Shown here piece by piece: positions 4,106 to 7,086 of a stretch of 7,086 nucleotides of DNA. Origin of the DNA: Alphaproteobacteria bacterium. GTDB lineage: Bacteria; Pseudomonadota; Alphaproteobacteria; Rhizobiales; Xanthobacteraceae. The notes below the pieces were generated by a model. The model ran no database searches. It had not been told where the DNA came from and saw nothing but the letters and a program-made list of their open reading frames with translations. The position numbers were made by a program, and so were the translations under genes. The stretch spans positions 1-7,086 of the forward strand of contig VAZS01000129.1 in assembly GCA_005884855.1 (NCBI GenBank), given 5' to 3'. Position 1 is the first letter of the stretch. The number at the start of each line of letters is the position of its first letter.

Positions 4106-6403
4106 ATGTTAAGGATTTATGAATGCATTGCTACTGCCCACGATCTGAGGTTAGTGGGCCTTGCCGCGGTGGTTTGCATCCTGGCGTCATATGCCGCAAT
4201 AAACCTGCTTCGCTACGCGGCGAAATCTCAGGGTCGTATGAGGGCCGTATGGCTCGGCGTCTCCGCTATCTCGACTGGTTTTGGGATCTGGGCGACACAC
4301 TTCATCGCGATGCTCGCGTTTACGCCAGGAATCCCGAGCGGCTATAACATCCTACTTACCATGCTGTCACTCGCCGCCGCCATCCTGCTGACCGGCGCGG
4401 GGCTGGGAATCTCGTTGACGCCGAACTGGCGGCACGGGCCTTGGCTCGGGGGCGCCATCGTTGCCGGCGGAATCGCTGCGATGCATTACACGGGAATGGC
4501 GGCCTTCGAAATCGCGGGCGTGCTTCTCTGGGATTCCGTTCTCGTCGCCTCCTCGATTGTGATCGGGGCGGCAATTGGCGCCATTGCTCTTCCGGTCGGG
4601 CTTCATGGGCACACAGAAAAGTGGAAGTTCGGCGGTGCTGTGCTGCTCACGCTCGCAATCTGCAGCCATCACTTCACGGCCATGGCCGCCGTGTCCATAA
4701 TTCCCGATCCCACGATGGAGATTTCGCAATCAGCGCTGCCAGCGGAATGGCTGGCTGTAGCCGTGGCTATCGCAAGCTTTGCCATTATCGGATTGGCACT
4801 GGCCGGTGTTGTGCTTGATGTTCGCGATCATCGCCGTTCTCAGCTTGAGATCGAGCGAATGCGAGATCTTGCCAACGCGTCGGTAGAGGGACTTCTGGTC
4901 TGCGACGGAGATGTCATTGTCTCGGTCAACACAAGTTTCTCCATGTTAGCCGGCTTATCTGCATCCAATCTCGTTGGATCAAGGCTTGCGCGCTGCTTCC
5001 CGGATCAGAATGCCTGCGCCAAGCTACTGTCCAGATCGGAGCAAACGGTTGAAACGCAACTGCGCCACGCCGATGCCTCACTGAGCCCCGTCGAATTGAT
5101 ACTACGGCCAATCGAATTTGCCGGACGCCCGCATCACGTGGTCGCGGTTCGCGATCTGAAGGCCCGCCAGGATGCCCAGCAACACATCTATTTCCTGGCA
5201 AATCACGATGCATTGACTGGGCTTCCCAATCGCAACCACTTCAATACGCGGCTTGACCAGGAGATTGCCGCCTTGGCTCCCGGCAAGAGTCTAGCTGTGC
5301 TCTGTCTCGATCTCGACAGGTTCAAGGAAATCAATGATTTTTTCGGGCATGCTGCTGGAGACAAAGTGTTGCAGACAGTTGCATCGCGGGTCAGCGCAGT
5401 TCTTTCAGGTCGGCAGACGATGGCGCGGCTCGGGGGCGACGAATTCGCCGTTCTGATGCCTCAGGCTGCAAATCCTGCCTCTGCAAGCCGGCTTGCCGAA
5501 ACCATTCTTGAAGCGCTGGGTGAATCGGGCGATGCGCCAGATAGTGGCATCGCCACAAGCATTGGCATTGCGCTTTATCCCGACGACGCAACGGATCGCG
5601 AGTCCCTTCTCAGCCAGGCCGGTACTGCTCTGTACGGTGCTAAGACCGAGGGTCGCAACACCTACCGCTTCTTTGAGATTAAAATGGGTGCCGAGGTTCG
5701 CGATCGTCGAATGCTCGAACACGATTTGCGCCACGCCATCATACGTGACGAGTTGCGTTTGGTGTACCAGCCGCAAAAGAGTGTCCGCAACGACATCGTG
5801 GTCGGCTTCGAAGCTCTGTTACGGAAACATCCGACACGTGGTCATGTCTCGCCAGCGGATTTCATCCCGATTGCGGAGGAGACTGGTGCCATCCTGCAAA
5901 TCGGAAGTTGGGTCTTGAAGACCGCCTGCTACGAGGCGCTTCCCCCGCGACGTCTTGAACTCGAGATTACGGAGACAGCTCTGGTGCGCGATTTCACCCG
6001 CGCCCTCGCCATGCTGCGGCAGGTCAAGGCAATCGGGGTCCGAATCGCGATGGACGATTTTGGCACCGGCTATTCGTCGCTGTCGAACTTGCGCGCGTTT
6101 CCGTTCGACAAAATCAAGATCGATGGCTCTTTCATCAAATCGGTTGATTCCAACAGCCAAGCCGCAACTATCGTGCGTGCAGTGCTGGGTCTTGGACGCG
6201 GGCTAGGGCTTCCGGTGCTCGCCGAAGGCGTCGAGACTGAAGCCGAACTTCGATTCCTGCAGAACGAATCTTGTGATGAAGTTCAGGGTTACCTGCTAGG
6301 ACGTCCCGGCGCGATCGGTAGTTTCCGCAACCTCACGCATGCCCATGCGATAGCTGGTGCTGGGAGCCTTGATGCAATGGCGTCGCCAGCAAAGACTGCC
6401 TAA
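4106..6403 (+). CDS. Membrane MHYT-PAS-GGDEF-EAL protein with internally deleted EAL domain
   Basis: A 765-residue inner-membrane regulator of cyclic di-GMP. Residues about 12-245 form the seven-helix MHYT sensor with its three repeats: HFIAM (65-69, degenerate), MHYTGM (126-131) and HFTAM (189-193); the family is proposed to bind metal and sense O2, CO or NO. A PAS-like segment follows (about 252-355). The GGDEF domain (about 361-523) has HDALTGLPNR (from 367), DLDRFKEINDFFGH and an intact GGDEF (443-447), so diguanylate cyclase activity is plausible. The RxxD inhibitory site is absent (S..Q at the expected positions). The EAL domain retains EALLR (E569), ELEITE (618-623), DDFGTG (650-655), KIKIDG (669-674), AEGVET (706-711) and QGYLLG. 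However, WVLKTACYEA (602-611) joins directly to LPPRRLELEITE. About 35 residues usual in the family are missing, including the 'VNxSxxQ' strand with a metal-binding Asn. Phosphodiesterase activity is probably lost. I chose ATG 4106 (AGG eight bases upstream, family-like MLRIYECI); GTG 4067 and ATG 4082 are alternatives. Confidence 0.93.
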   Translation: MLRIYECIATAHDLRLVGLAAVVCILASYAAINLLRYAAKSQGRMRAVWLGVSAISTGFGIWATHFIAMLAFTPGIPSGYNILLTMLSLAAAILLTGAGLGISLTPNWRHGPWLGGAIVAGGIAAMHYTGMAAFEIAGVLLWDSVLVASSIVIGAAIGAIALPVGLHGHTEKWKFGGAVLLTLAICSHHFTAMAAVSIIPDPTMEISQSALPAEWLAVAVAIASFAIIGLALAGVVLDVRDHRRSQLEIERMRDLANASVEGLLVCDGDVIVSVNTSFSMLAGLSASNLVGSRLARCFPDQNACAKLLSRSEQTVETQLRHADASLSPVELILRPIEFAGRPHHVVAVRDLKARQDAQQHIYFLANHDALTGLPNRNHFNTRLDQEIAALAPGKSLAVLCLDLDRFKEINDFFGHAAGDKVLQTVASRVSAVLSGRQTMARLGGDEFAVLMPQAANPASASRLAETILEALGESGDAPDSGIATSIGIALYPDDATDRESLLSQAGTALYGAKTEGRNTYRFFEIKMGAEVRDRRMLEHDLRHAIIRDELRLVYQPQKSVRNDIVVGFEALLRKHPTRGHVSPADFIPIAEETGAILQIGSWVLKTACYEALPPRRLELEITETALVRDFTRALAMLRQVKAIGVRIAMDDFGTGYSSLSNLRAFPFDKIKIDGSFIKSVDSNSQAATIVRAVLGLGRGLGLPVLAEGVETEAELRFLQNESCDEVQGYLLGRPGAIGSFRNLTHAHAIAGAGSLDAMASPAKTA

Positions 6404-6729
6404 ACAAGGAATGCCTCTGGGTCGCGCGCGGTTGGCATCGGGAAACTACTTCACTCTGTTTGTTTCCGCGCATTGCGCTTTAATAGCTGGGGCTCGCGCT
6501 AGTCCTGCGCCTGATTGACCAGTGAAACTCGGCCAGCGGGCATACGAGCCGTAGCGCTCACAACAGCGGTTCCGTTTGCGGTGCGTCGACGCGGTGCGCG
6601 CGGAACCTCGTATTCACGAGCATTTGCGTCGAGCGACATTAGGTTGCTGCATCTCCACGCCGTACCAGAACGTTATTAAAATACCCGGATCCCGGGGAGG
6701 TGGTGAACAACGCTACTTAGGAGATGCCC
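6404..6729 (+). other. Intergenic region before small-protein genes
   Basis: No gene is supported in these 326 bases. GGAAAC (6440-6445) could pair with GTTTCC about 15 bases on, but no T-run follows, so it is not called a terminator. An inverted repeat CCCGG-ATC-CCGGG (6684-6696) lies about 35 bases before the next start. An AT-rich TTATTAAAAT (6673-6682) could be a -10 region, but no -35 at correct spacing was found. A general stress EcfG motif (GGAAC, 16-17 bases, CGTT) was looked for; GGAAC at 6602-6606 has no CGTT partner at that distance. Confidence 0.4.
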
Positions 6730-6993
6730 ATGCAAGGCAAGAAAACTCACGAGCAGCAGCTTCGCATTCTCGAACGGAAGTCGGATGTTCCGGATGCCCG
6801 CCAGACGGAGGCATCGATGAACCGCACGGGCCGGGACGCGCGTGTTCACCTCGCTAAACGGAATGCCCGGCAGAGCGAATTACCCGTAAGCCGTGGCGGC
6901 CTGAATCAGGAAAGTGATCACAACAAGCATAATGATCCCGGGCAGAGCCACCACAAGCCACAAAAGCATAGCGCGGCCGAACAGAAGCAATGA
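6730..6993 (+). CDS. Small highly hydrophilic conserved hypothetical protein
   Basis: An 87-residue protein of unknown function. ATG 6730 is preferred over ATG 6724 because AGGAG (6719-6723) is six bases from the former and touches the latter. The N-terminus MQGKKTHEQQLRILERKSDV is charged and probably helical; from memory, proteins starting this way recur in Bradyrhizobium. The sequence contains no Cys, Phe, Trp or Tyr, and very few large hydrophobic residues. The last 30 residues are rich in His, Asn, Gln and Lys (for example DHNKHNDPGQSHHKPQKH), which suggests disorder and possibly metal or nucleic-acid contact; that is inference. There is no signal peptide or membrane segment. The next small gene starts 42 bases after the stop on the same strand, so the two are probably cotranscribed. 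Confidence 0.8.
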   Translation: MQGKKTHEQQLRILERKSDVPDARQTEASMNRTGRDARVHLAKRNARQSELPVSRGGLNQESDHNKHNDPGQSHHKPQKHSAAEQKQ

Positions 6994-7035
6994 AACTCGC
7001 GCTCAGGTTGTATTCAACGCCAATGGAGAAAACAG

Positions 7036-7086
7036 ATGTCAAAGGGAGGGAAGAAGCACTTCGGCCCGGGCGCTCATGGCAAGGGC
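7036..7086 (+). CDS. Small Gly/Lys-rich protein, N-terminal part (cut by right window edge)
   Basis: Seventeen codons are visible, MSKGGKKHFGPGAHGKG, starting at ATG 7036 with GGAGAA five bases upstream. The leader is basic and glycine-rich. From memory, rhizobial genomes carry a conserved small protein beginning MSKG-KKHFGPG, with no assigned function. It follows the 87-residue gene by 42 bases on the same strand. An ATG at 7023 opens another frame but has no ribosome site and no family resemblance. Nothing can be said about the C-terminal part. Confidence 0.65.
   Translation, partial: MSKGGKKHFGPGAHGKG

Noticed and set aside
1..7086. CRISPR array, complete insertion sequence, rRNA or tRNA gene, toxin-antitoxin or phage-defence system
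   Set aside because: No regularly spaced direct repeats, transposase, structural RNA or recognisable defence gene is visible on either strand.

Overview
The window looks like a chromosomal segment of a Bradyrhizobium-type alphaproteobacterium (order Hyphomicrobiales, formerly Rhizobiales). The evidence is high GC content, a threonine synthase and an MHYT-GGDEF-EAL protein of rhizobial type, an ABC_sub_bind lipoprotein-like binding protein with the usual 'RREF...ARAQQ' leader, and intergenic DNA made of palindromic repeats I associate with Bradyrhizobium and Rhodopseudomonas. The genus is inferred from memory of these families, not from a search.

Layout. 1-394 (minus): 5' part of threonine synthase (thrC), running off the left edge. 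395-1592: about 1.2 kb without a credible gene. It holds a possible thrC promoter and palindrome, then a dense cluster of small palindromic repeats (577-953), then a roughly 500-bp stretch that resembles a dispersed Bradyrhizobium element and contains a nested hairpin (1075-1184). 1593-2295 (minus): a secreted dienelactone-hydrolase-family gene broken by an internal deletion with frame change. 2381-3367 (minus): intact ABC transporter substrate-binding protein. 3455-3898: two degraded gene ends lying back to back, the C-terminal end of a class III nucleotidyl cyclase (minus) and the C-terminal end of a TPR-type protein (plus). 4106-6403 (plus): large membrane MHYT-PAS-GGDEF-EAL protein whose EAL domain carries an in-frame internal deletion. 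6404-6729: no gene. 6730-6993 and 7036-7086 (plus): two small, very hydrophilic proteins, the second cut by the right edge.

The genes do not form one pathway. thrC is housekeeping. The binding protein would serve uptake of an unknown solute, but no permease or ATPase is present. The MHYT protein would connect an environmental signal to c-di-GMP; because its EAL domain lacks a metal-binding strand, it probably now acts as a cyclase or binding-only protein. The main theme is genome decay: three separate loci show deletions or frameshifts within about 4.5 kb, next to repeat-rich DNA. I found no CRISPR array, complete insertion sequence, tRNA or rRNA, and no convincing evidence for a new multi-gene system. 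The most notable items are the trimmed EAL domain, the back-to-back gene relics and the nested-hairpin repeat.
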